Below, piece by piece: positions 9,701 to 15,327 of a stretch of 24,353 nucleotides of DNA. Numbering within the stretch: position 1 is the first letter of the stretch; each line of letters starts with the position of its first letter. The position numbers and the translations under genes were made by a program. Origin of the DNA: a virus; the IMG/VR virus record IMGVR_UViG_3300007519_000629, positions 1-24,353 of that record. One strand, written 5' to 3'. The notes below the pieces were generated by a model. The model was not told the origin of the DNA, ran no database searches, and saw nothing but the letters and a program-made list of their open reading frames with translations.

Positions 9701-12700
9701 ACTGTTAAGGAAGCTGTAAAGGCTCTTCCAGTTGATGACACGGTTAAGAGTCTTGTTCTTGCAGATCGCCCAGATGCGTCAATCAATCATCTTTCAGCAA
9801 GTGGTGTTGCTCTTAAGGTAGGAGATGAAGTAAGAGGAGTTAAGACTGGACGTATCGGTACTGTTAGGGCACTTATTACATCTTACGGATCTCGTGGATA
9901 TAAGAATTATGTCAAGGTTAAGTTTAATGGAACAGAGAAGCGTGAAAACATTTCTGCTGGTTCACTAGAAAGTATTAATCCAGATGATGGCAGTGGATTC
10001 TTTGCAGATCCAACTCCTCCTAAAGCTGGAGAGACATTAGATCCAAATACTAGCCCTAAATCTAAAGAAGATTTAGCTTCACTGTTAGACGGAAAAGTTC
10101 CAGAAGGTCAGCCTACAGTTGAAATTCCTGAAGAGCCAGTAGTACCTGATAGAGAAAAAGCTATTGCTTACTATAAAGAAAAAGAAGTAGAGAGAATGAA
10201 ATATGCTCTTGAACTTAACTATCGTCAAGTAAGTCCTGAAGCACTTCAATCACTTACAGCTGCTGTTTCTGATATCTCTAAATTTGAAAAAGGTCATACA
10301 AGATCATTTACTTCATTTATGCCAAACCTTTCAACAGGAGAGCCTTTAGAAAGATCATTTACTTTTGTAAAGCCAAGTAAAGAAGATCTTAAATACCATG
10401 AGTATTTAGAAGAAGACGATATTATTGTAAAAACTGGACCAGTAAATACTGCAGCTGTTATTAAATCAGACGGAAAGATTCTTTATTTAGAGAATCCAAA
10501 TGTTCCAAATTGGAAACTTAGTGTCGTATCTCCAGATTTAAATACTGCTTTAGAAAATAAAAATGCAGTAAATCTGCCTTTAGGGGAAAATCCTGATCTT
10601 CCAAATTTGGGAATGATTTCATTTAATCAAGAGTTTCTTGGAGAAGTATCTGGAAGTCCAGACGAGACACCAGATCCAGATTTTGTTGTAGATAGCCCTG
10701 ATGCAGCACCAAAGGGAATTAAGCCAACTAAACAACAGCAAGCAGTAATTGACGCTATAGTTTCTGGCAAAGATGTGATTGTTCAAGCTCTTGCTGGTAC
10801 AGGTAAAACTAGCACGTTAAAGATGGCTGCAAAAGCTATTGCAGAAAAAGATCCAGATAAAACTATTCTTTACATTGCATTTAATAAGGCTGTAGCTGCA
10901 GAACTTAATGCAGATCCAGATCGTCCATCGAATATGGTTGCAAGAACTAACACACAGGTAGCTTGGCATCACTCACCTGCTTGGATGCAAAAACGCAGCT
11001 TCGATAAGACATCTATATTTTCTCCAACAGAGGTAGCTGATCATCTTGGAGTAGGACCAGTTAAAGTTACAGAAGTTAAAAAAGATGGAACAAAAGCAGA
11101 TGCAACGCTTTCAAGCAGAGAAGTAGTTGCTGTTGTTCGTCAGGCAGTAACAGCATTTGCACAGAGCGCAGATGAAAAGATTATGCCTCGGCACTTTACA
11201 GATAACTTTGTAGATATTCCTGAAGTATTTATTGATTATGCTAATCGTTGGTGGGATGATATATCAAGCCCTAAAGGTAAATTAGCAATGAATCAATCTT
11301 TTCCAGAGAAGTACGTTCAGTTAAATGGCATCGATGTAACAATGTCACCAAATGAAGGAGGTTTAAACCCTAATACAAGAATTCCTGCAGCAGACATTAT
11401 CTTCTTTGATGAGGCACAAGATATCAATGACGTTGCTGGCGACTGGGTTCGTAAGCAAAAAGTACAAAAAGTATTTGTTGGAGATGGTAATCAGTCAATC
11501 TATGGATTTCGTGGAGCTAAAGATCAGCTAGATACACTCGAGGGAGCAGATAAGCTTCAAATCACAGAGTCATTCCGCTTTGGCCCAAACATTGCAGCAC
11601 CTGCAAACCGTTTTTTAGCTGTTGCTGGAAAATCAGAAAAAATTGTTGGAGCTGGTAAAGATCAAGGTGAGCTTGTAGAAGGAATGGAAGATCCAGATGC
11701 CGTTCTTGTTCGCACTAATGGTGGTGGATTTAAAGCAATGCTTGAATATCTTGAGCAGGACAAAGTTGTAGGAATTAGTCAATCAACTAAAGCAAGACTA
11801 GAAGAAGTTATTGAAACAACAAGCTGGCTTATGGGTGGTAAGAAAGGCTCAAAACCAGCTAAATACAATGCAGAAATTGGAATGTACGATTCTTGGGAAG
11901 AACTCTCTACTGCGGTGCGAGAAGGAAAAGCTCGTCCAGTTAAAGCTTTCTATGATCTAGTCACACAAAACGGTATGCAGAGCATTCGTGACATCTTAGA
12001 TCGTGTTGTTGTAGAACGTGAAGAAACTGCTGAAAGTAAGCTTGCTCTTACAAAATATAAGCCGCTTACTTTAGATCTTGTAGAAGATGGCTCTACTGGA
12101 AAACTTGATAAAGACACAACATATAAAATTGAAGGCGACGATGTTGTTCTTACTGGATTCTTTAAGTTTAACAATGAAAAACTAAAAGAAGCTGGATTTA
12201 AAGCAAGAAAAGGTATAGATGGCAATTGGGCAAAAGACAGACGTATAACTATAGAAGATAATCTAAACAAGGTTGATAAACTCAATCAACTAAAAAAAAT
12301 TCTTGAAGGTGTTATTGAGCCAGTTAAGGCAGATGTTGTTATTACCACTGCACATCAGTCAAAGGGTCTGCAATGGAACAAGGTTCGCATTTACGATGAC
12401 TTCTGGGGTCCAAAGTTTAATAAGGAAACTGGCGATATTGATATGCCAGCACCAGAAGAATTACGTCTTGCATATGTTGCAGTTACTCGTGCTCAGAAGC
12501 AATTAGATCTTGGCCCACTTACATGGGTTAATGACTACACCACGGAAGAAGATGAACAAGCTATTTCATCATCTTTTAATGTGGAAGCAATGTCAAATAT
12601 TAATACTGACCCAACACCAGTAACTCCAGAAGAGTTTGATAATGAGGTACAAGAGACTGCTAAGAAAGCAGACCCAGCCACACAAAGGATTGCAGATGCC

Positions 12701-14380
12701 ATTATTGCTGCACTCGAAGCTGGAACAGCACCTTGGCGCAAACCATGGGCTGGTGGGGGGGTTATGCCAACTAGTGTTGCAACTGGGAAAATGTATGAGG
12801 GGTCAAACATCCTCTCTCTCTGGGCTGCTCAGGCAGCAAATGGCTGGGCAGATAACCGCTGGCTTACATACAAGCAAGCGGAAAAACTTGGCGGAAATAT
12901 TAAGCGTGGAGAAAAAGCAACCTCAATTATTCACTGGACTCCAAAGTTTAAAGATGTAAAGCAGCCAAATGGAACTACTGAAAAAGTATTTGTTTACACT
13001 CCACCAAAAATTATTAATGTATTTAACGTAGAGCAAGCAGAGGGAGTTAATCTTCCTCCACTTGTTAAGGGTGAACCAGTTCCAGTAGGTCAAGGAGAGC
13101 AAGCTATTCTTGATGCATATAAGGACCGACCAGAGATCTTCTACAAGTCTCAAGACAGTGCCTATTACTCACCTATAACAGACACAATTCATCTCCCACT
13201 GCGTGAACAGTTTGGGACAGAGCAAGATATATTTGAAACTCTTGTTCATGAACTTGCACACAGCACAGGTCACACATCTCGTGTAAATCGTAAAGATCTT
13301 ACAGATAACTATGGAACTCATAGAGAAAGCCGTGGAGAAGAAGAACTTATTGCAGAGATATCTGTTGCAATTGCGGCAGCACGTCTTGGCGTTGAGATTG
13401 ACTTTGGGAACGTTGCATCATACGCAAAGTCATGGCTTGGATCTCTTAAGAACGATCCAACAATGATCATCAAGGCAGCCAAGCAAGCACAAAAGGCTGT
13501 TGATCACATGCTAGGAAAGCAAGAAGAACCAGCAAAGTTTGATGAAGAAGGAAACCCTGTCGAACCTGTTGGCGAAGGTGTTGGAAGCGAAGGTAAGACT
13601 GGCGATCAGATTGCAGAAGATGCAGGTCTAAAGCCAGAACCAACTCCTGAACCTAATGTAGGAGAGCAGGGTAAAACTGGGGAAGAGATTGCTCGAGAAG
13701 ATGATATAAAACCTGCTGGTACAAAAGGCGGACATAATCTTAGCCCTAGAGAAGTATTTAACAAACAGTCGGTCCGTAGCGATGTAGATATTAAAAAAGT
13801 ATACGGTGCAGAAGATGTACATCAGCCTCAATTGCAAAGAGACGTGAAACAACCTGTTGCCCCTAAACGTGAAGATTTTCAAGATAGAGATTCTTATGTA
13901 GCAGCTTATAAAAAATACTCTAAAGAGTATGATGACATGTATCGTGAAAGCTCAAGAAATATTCAATCTTCAATAGGAGAAAAAAATTTAGACGGGTCTC
14001 AAAAAGGTGTTCAAAATTATGTAAAAGATGTAATAACTGCTGATTGGTTTGTAGAAACCTTTGGTGACGGAGGACAGATGGGAAGACCTCCAGTCAGTCT
14101 GATAACTAGTAAAAAAGCAGGTGGTAAATATATTTATGGCTTTAAAAATGGTGTATACAAATCAGCATTAAAAATTAACAGCCTTTTATCAAAAAGTGAG
14201 CCATCTATCCTTCACGAGATCGCTCATTTTGCTACAGCAATTAGCGTGGGAGAGGGATTTGATGCTCATGGTGTAGAATATAGAATGAATTATATTTTTA
14301 TTACTAATAAAGTACTTGGTCGTGAATCTGCAGAAAGTCTTAAAGAAGCTTACAGAAAGGCAAATTTAAATGTCGGATGA
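3761..14380 (+). CDS. Giant polyvalent protein: exonuclease, helicase, ArdC, metallopeptidase
   Basis: One uninterrupted 10.6-kb frame encodes about 3539 residues. ATG 3761 is preferred over TTG 3758 because it forms a TGATG overlap with the previous gene and GAGG lies seven bases upstream. Order (numbering from 3758): N-terminal region with D-L-L-P-x-x-H-P and S-M-T-A-S-A (115-119); R-D-R-K-G-R-F and a probable small beta-barrel (198-270); long acidic, Pro/Glu/Lys-rich linkers with small islands; coiled coil and a 53-residue tandem repeat (about 1000-1200); DEDDh exonuclease (about 1545-1730); two probable KOW/SH3-like barrels (about 1830-1910 and 2010-2070); SF1 helicase (about 2320-2920); ArdC module (about 2972-3252); C-terminal HExxH metallopeptidase (about 3390-3540). 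This matches the polyvalent proteins of phages and conjugative elements, thought to enter the recipient cell with the DNA. Its place between portal and capsid genes supports packaging in the virion, as for phage P1 DarB. The packaging is inference. Confidence 0.85.
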   Translation: MSSKKKIVLYSAERVFSSRQQARIIRDEAVAMLETANEFSSTSRRVGKRSAFKVIARSLESTRGLPFSIRKHKAITELSNYISLAKHNKINGLVAFNTDLLPISHPKSTRPSSMTASAILESQMLWVTDDPRITDPEAKALIASAMMSHPDSPEHIYSMKRIELLPQGTVPLEALVASYGDGNSRAAKSARAKLQRRDRKGRFAEMFGTFKVILGLRDGGRASATGRILGQNIFSPDLLDMELSDGRIAAIPISQGEQPKAMLDDTSDEARKSGFVRVSGANYDAKAPVVPEDNLTFIDAPSGFRLDKDYKGAGKKYTDEAFDVVIYDKPSKDTRDVIDNAIKRSRERDLADPKQVKLGEDGKIWDENRKLFSVTRRDEQTPFVFSQNWNDSIEEIARIEKIDDSQERFGQGEDEENSPLADQLKGKPKKAKARIADEGAKTSEGFKYNVPEGSIELDPDFDYVPEGTEDDPSRLAETYDKSELMDGLVDGLEPVNATTPAVGLGRLSQDDKDEDLEVPVEAILSALKEQGSDGKSALAEAYDKINKNKENQNALKDSRKGEKKAKAAEPKDIADVFPEVATEPAKPEEEAPIEEPTEDIISEQTELSLAEKLDQMPALESLSKEEKQSIIDDNNNYSKYLPKNENVAMPEGMYQPKESTEKDRTDAIDLASSLGENLTKEDLTDNLEDAIKNEGTAEFLSSDENGESSEVFISAEALRDALALRGEDANKIIKDIAERNTPATKEPTPEEKPAKEKKKKAKKEEPAAPPTPPTEPPAEDPAAEEEKPKKTTNYKRVGNRTLIRAGKGKPFSDKEVKDFLTENGFVFSDTVERDGRTIPVKAETAIQTDEEFKAFMRELRDRFGIELEPRKETAFSPAQEPIDFDAPEPGKPVVEEVPTPAEEEKPTPSTKPLPSGPKITEDKSKIPNELPDILPEGWTKDANRIAKNDDGSLLLLIDQSGNKYWVLVADGLGTGKAFNSPQEALDYYEKNIKGRESSVKPVDLDKLRDENKRKESERRNTKKDIRIIERALDSDTLGPADRKNIEEELKKLKENLIQLEKDLEGKPSEADQAPTVAEDNKDFDEELKSDKEFKDLLEARKEIQKAIDEADLSKDSTPEEKRALREAYNELTRRIDAIVLGDERKLRDLIEKRRKVQKQIDDADSSNKATAEQKKELRDLYDRLTRQIDAIILGEDSEKEEGSDADAAVDTAFIDILDEESDPRDVALDRVLDNMRSMLKLSKGEKKDLRKRKKLLLKILYSTFGPSALRLDSRDRIEVKNFLFELNKLSTEDLEYIGKGVNEELGWEFFRNLKETVDRLDSYIRYEGIITRIELGDPINPQGIVTPDKTQINGTPEVQESLKEFTPDNTLHVVNSLGKDLKAGDIAFLREGDELVEFFVVEEVLPGTVMTKRADGKPDVEQVQIRGYYPGHQSQVKGWSVGTSVEAIRGEKTKNIPAMGDKPEIPSIPLGSLKGKAYQDKKAEISAVRKEAGKVYTPNLKATDIPAVLVAKPNSFASGSRPAFFGKAAELANLKDGKAISDALKGKRVVFFDFETIGTGKFDSDNPDAPIQVAASVFEGGEKVGEINLFINPREALGKFYYIDEDPSKGLDPAKLLTSDGTPVDDAFLASQPSIEEQLRKFAEFAGQDAIFVAHNAEFDTNTFEKWAKKFGIDYNMDGVIDTLELAKSMTPKGNKLGQVAKRYGIEKTDEEWHDARTDSEVLPQILEGLLADMKPDNKEFDNATRLAEFEAKRSSYNEKMEAFKKQEAELVTAEAVKRGMSGEQVSIDEMLGKDKTTSGFGSEGSTDSAEEYALDSIFGEKINNSWIEDDENTFIVDEGGATVGDIKIGDFVPAEGGGYHEVIDLQQDPEDPNGTIVVRRIVATGEFYSTRVKEKKSPGIGWSNGQILKGTLRRRNGLSGKTAAEIKDLASKPVVVAPEPKTKEKTPTPKGKKSITPEETQSVVSDAIETITSGSKSDATVKEAVKALPVDDTVKSLVLADRPDASINHLSASGVALKVGDEVRGVKTGRIGTVRALITSYGSRGYKNYVKVKFNGTEKRENISAGSLESINPDDGSGFFADPTPPKAGETLDPNTSPKSKEDLASLLDGKVPEGQPTVEIPEEPVVPDREKAIAYYKEKEVERMKYALELNYRQVSPEALQSLTAAVSDISKFEKGHTRSFTSFMPNLSTGEPLERSFTFVKPSKEDLKYHEYLEEDDIIVKTGPVNTAAVIKSDGKILYLENPNVPNWKLSVVSPDLNTALENKNAVNLPLGENPDLPNLGMISFNQEFLGEVSGSPDETPDPDFVVDSPDAAPKGIKPTKQQQAVIDAIVSGKDVIVQALAGTGKTSTLKMAAKAIAEKDPDKTILYIAFNKAVAAELNADPDRPSNMVARTNTQVAWHHSPAWMQKRSFDKTSIFSPTEVADHLGVGPVKVTEVKKDGTKADATLSSREVVAVVRQAVTAFAQSADEKIMPRHFTDNFVDIPEVFIDYANRWWDDISSPKGKLAMNQSFPEKYVQLNGIDVTMSPNEGGLNPNTRIPAADIIFFDEAQDINDVAGDWVRKQKVQKVFVGDGNQSIYGFRGAKDQLDTLEGADKLQITESFRFGPNIAAPANRFLAVAGKSEKIVGAGKDQGELVEGMEDPDAVLVRTNGGGFKAMLEYLEQDKVVGISQSTKARLEEVIETTSWLMGGKKGSKPAKYNAEIGMYDSWEELSTAVREGKARPVKAFYDLVTQNGMQSIRDILDRVVVEREETAESKLALTKYKPLTLDLVEDGSTGKLDKDTTYKIEGDDVVLTGFFKFNNEKLKEAGFKARKGIDGNWAKDRRITIEDNLNKVDKLNQLKKILEGVIEPVKADVVITTAHQSKGLQWNKVRIYDDFWGPKFNKETGDIDMPAPEELRLAYVAVTRAQKQLDLGPLTWVNDYTTEEDEQAISSSFNVEAMSNINTDPTPVTPEEFDNEVQETAKKADPATQRIADAIIAALEAGTAPWRKPWAGGGVMPTSVATGKMYEGSNILSLWAAQAANGWADNRWLTYKQAEKLGGNIKRGEKATSIIHWTPKFKDVKQPNGTTEKVFVYTPPKIINVFNVEQAEGVNLPPLVKGEPVPVGQGEQAILDAYKDRPEIFYKSQDSAYYSPITDTIHLPLREQFGTEQDIFETLVHELAHSTGHTSRVNRKDLTDNYGTHRESRGEEELIAEISVAIAAARLGVEIDFGNVASYAKSWLGSLKNDPTMIIKAAKQAQKAVDHMLGKQEEPAKFDEEGNPVEPVGEGVGSEGKTGDQIAEDAGLKPEPTPEPNVGEQGKTGEEIAREDDIKPAGTKGGHNLSPREVFNKQSVRSDVDIKKVYGAEDVHQPQLQRDVKQPVAPKREDFQDRDSYVAAYKKYSKEYDDMYRESSRNIQSSIGEKNLDGSQKGVQNYVKDVITADWFVETFGDGGQMGRPPVSLITSKKAGGKYIYGFKNGVYKSALKINSLLSKSEPSILHEIAHFATAISVGEGFDAHGVEYRMNYIFITNKVLGRESAESLKEAYRKANLNVG
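7043..7348 (+). repeat. Tandem 53-residue repeat inside the polyvalent protein
   Basis: Two copies (about 7043-7189 and 7202-7348) align without gaps at a 159-base period. About 26 of 49 compared residues are identical, and both copies end in R-I/Q-I-D-A-I-(V/I)-L-G. The units are charged and helical, with a heptad-like pattern of E/K/R and L/I, and probably form a helical hairpin or coiled coil. The DNA copies have diverged more than the protein copies, so this is an old duplication. Confidence 0.85.
8396..8965 (+). other. DEDDh 3'-5' exonuclease domain (DnaQ-like) within the polyvalent protein
   Basis: All metal ligands of the DnaQ-like DEDDh family are visible: Asp1554 and Glu1556 in F-F-D-F-E-T, Asp1661 in A-H-N-A-E-F-D, and His1715 with Asp1720 in H-D-A-R-T-D. 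The domain is about 190 residues, normal for the family, and should remove nucleotides from 3' ends. A roughly 40-residue insertion lies between the first and second motifs. No polymerase is attached, so it is not simply a proofreading domain in cis. Numbering is from 3758. Confidence 0.9.
10712..12525 (+). other. UvrD/Fbh1-like SF1 helicase domain within the polyvalent protein
   Basis: The SF1 motifs are present in order: P-T-K-Q-Q-Q-A-V-I (Q-motif), A-L-A-G-T-G-K-T (Walker A, Lys2350), F-F-D-E-A-Q-D (Walker B, Asp2551 Glu2552), V-G-D-G-N-Q-S-I-Y-G-F-R-G-A (III), E-S-F-R-F-G (IV), T-T-A-H-Q-S-K-G-L-Q-W (V) and Y-V-A-V-T-R-A-Q (VI, Arg2911). The Y-I-A-F-N-K-A-V-A-A-E motif Ia is like that of the Fbh1 group. 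The enzyme should be ATP-dependent and move 3'-5' on single-stranded DNA. With the exonuclease in the same chain, a role in resecting or repairing DNA ends is plausible but not shown. Confidence 0.9.
12671..13515 (+). other. ArdC antirestriction module (ssDNA-binding plus zincin) within the polyvalent protein
   Basis: The segment starts with A-D-A-I-I-A-A-L-E-A-G-T-A-P-W-R-K-P-W and continues with W-L-T-Y-K-Q-A and the I-K-R-G-E-K-A-T motif, the ArdC N-terminal single-strand-binding domain (DUF1738). It is followed by a zincin domain with H-E-L-A-H (His3164, Glu3165, His3168) and the E-E-L-I-A-E-I motif. ArdC from conjugative plasmids protects incoming DNA from restriction. The zinc ligands look intact, so peptidase activity is possible. 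Confidence 0.9.
13920..14377 (+). other. Second metallopeptidase-like domain (TIGR04338-like) at the C-terminus of the polyvalent protein
   Basis: The last 150 residues contain H-E-I-A-H (His3486, Glu3487, His3490), and His3504 in D-A-H-G-V-E-Y thirteen residues later as the likely third ligand. The pattern of helix, W-F-V-E-T-F-G, strand, L-H-E-I-A-H and H-G-x-E-Y resembles the TIGR04338 family of putative metallohydrolases of actinobacteria and their phages. The substrate is unknown. This zincin is distinct from the ArdC one. Confidence 0.7.
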
Positions 14381-14486
14381 TTACGAGTATGAAATTGTTG
14401 ATCCTTTAGGTCCTGACTACAGCCCAGAGCCTTCTGAAGAAGTTCTTACAGAAGAAGAACAAGAAGAAGAAGAAGAGACGGTATAA
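14370..14486 (+). CDS. Tiny acidic protein (38 residues)
   Basis: A 38-codon ORF starts with ATG 14370, overlaps the end of the polyvalent gene by eleven bases, and ends three bases before the next ATG. AGAAAGG lies about ten bases upstream. The product is strongly acidic, ending in a run of Glu residues (E-E-E-Q-E-E-E-E-E), and has no Cys or hydrophobic segment. It resembles no family I know. Overlap, Shine-Dalgarno and tight packing support translation, but its small size keeps this tentative. Confidence 0.5.
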   Translation: MSDDYEYEIVDPLGPDYSPEPSEEVLTEEEQEEEEETV

Positions 14487-14488
14487 TA

Positions 14489-14614
14489 ATGGCTAAGTCT
14501 GATAAAGAGCGGTACAACGAGGCTGTCGTTGCTGCTTATCGTAAGATTATTGAGTTAGCAGAAGTTGACCCTAATGCTGACTCCTATGAGCCTGAGGATG
14601 AGGAAGTGCTGTGA
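14489..14614 (+). CDS. Small acidic protein (41 residues)
   Basis: This 41-codon ORF begins two bases after the previous stop and overlaps the following GTG start by four bases (GTGA). The N-terminal half (K-E-R-Y-N-E-A-V-V-A-A-Y-R-K-I-I-E-L-A) would form an amphipathic helix, and the C-terminal half is acidic. No family is recognised. The four-base overlap is the best evidence that it is a real coupled gene. No strong Shine-Dalgarno is visible before its ATG, so it may depend on ribosomes ending the previous ORF. Confidence 0.5.
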   Translation: MAKSDKERYNEAVVAAYRKIIELAEVDPNADSYEPEDEEVL

Positions 14615-15327
14615 GACTCTCTAATGCTAAAACCTATCCCACTGAGGGAATGTCGTTAATTTATGCCAACGGAGAGAATGTTGTCTATCAAGCAATTTTT
14701 TACACAGAAAACTATGGAACATTTACAAGAGTAGATGGTAAGTGGCTTGCTCTAGCTTCAGATGATACTAGTTTAGAAAATCTTTCTATTATGGATATTA
14801 CTCCTGCTGATTACAAAGTAGTTACAGATATGTTTGATACGGCACAAAAAACTAAAACATATCTAAAATATGATCAGGTAAAAAATTACGAAGTTGCATA
14901 TTCTTTTGAAGAAAAAAATAGATCAATGACAGCAGCAGTTGAGACTTCAGAAGGATGTCCTCCTGCAACTTCAGATATTGCACTTAACCTCGCCAATCGT
15001 GAGAATGCAATTAAGACTGCAGGATACGGACCAATGAATCCAGCACTGCCAAATAATAAGTTTTGGCAAGCAAAAACAGAGCGTTGGTCTGTGACAGTTG
15101 AAGAAGCTAAAACATCACGCTGCGGCAACTGCGCTGTCTTTATTCAAACCCCAAAGATGCTTGATTGCATTGCTTCTGGCCTAGGTAACGAGTCAGGAAA
15201 TGACGCTTGGGGCTCAATAGAGGCTGGCGATCTAGGGTATTGTGAAGCGTTCGACTTTAAATGTGCATCATCTAGAACTTGCGACGCTTGGGTTGCTGGC
15301 GGGCCAGTTACAGAGGAGTCTAAGTAA
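14611..15327 (+). CDS. Phage protein with C-terminal six-cysteine cluster
   Basis: This 238-residue protein has an N-terminal beta-rich domain (about 1-100), then R-S-M-T-A-A (104-109, a recurring motif of the cluster), then a segment with D-I-A-L-N-L-A-N-R and Y-G-P-M-N-P, and finally a cysteine module: C171-x2-C174-x11-C186-x24-C211-x6-C218-x5-C224, ending C-D-A-W-V-A-G-G-P. I recall the C-G-N-C ... G-Y-C ... F-K-C ... T-C-D-A-W pattern from many phage head-cluster proteins. The spacing suggests a zinc or iron-sulfur site. GTG 14611 is chosen because of GAGGAA about five bases upstream and the four-base overlap; ATG 14650 lacks a well-spaced site. The stop overlaps the next ATG by one base. 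The function is unknown; a structural or maturation role is inferred from position. Confidence 0.65.
   Translation: MRLSNAKTYPTEGMSLIYANGENVVYQAIFYTENYGTFTRVDGKWLALASDDTSLENLSIMDITPADYKVVTDMFDTAQKTKTYLKYDQVKNYEVAYSFEEKNRSMTAAVETSEGCPPATSDIALNLANRENAIKTAGYGPMNPALPNNKFWQAKTERWSVTVEEAKTSRCGNCAVFIQTPKMLDCIASGLGNESGNDAWGSIEAGDLGYCEAFDFKCASSRTCDAWVAGGPVTEESK

Noticed and set aside
3761-14380. Tape measure protein as an explanation for the giant ORF
   Set aside because: It lies before the capsid gene, has intact enzyme motifs and lacks the long uniform helical core and membrane segments of tape measures.
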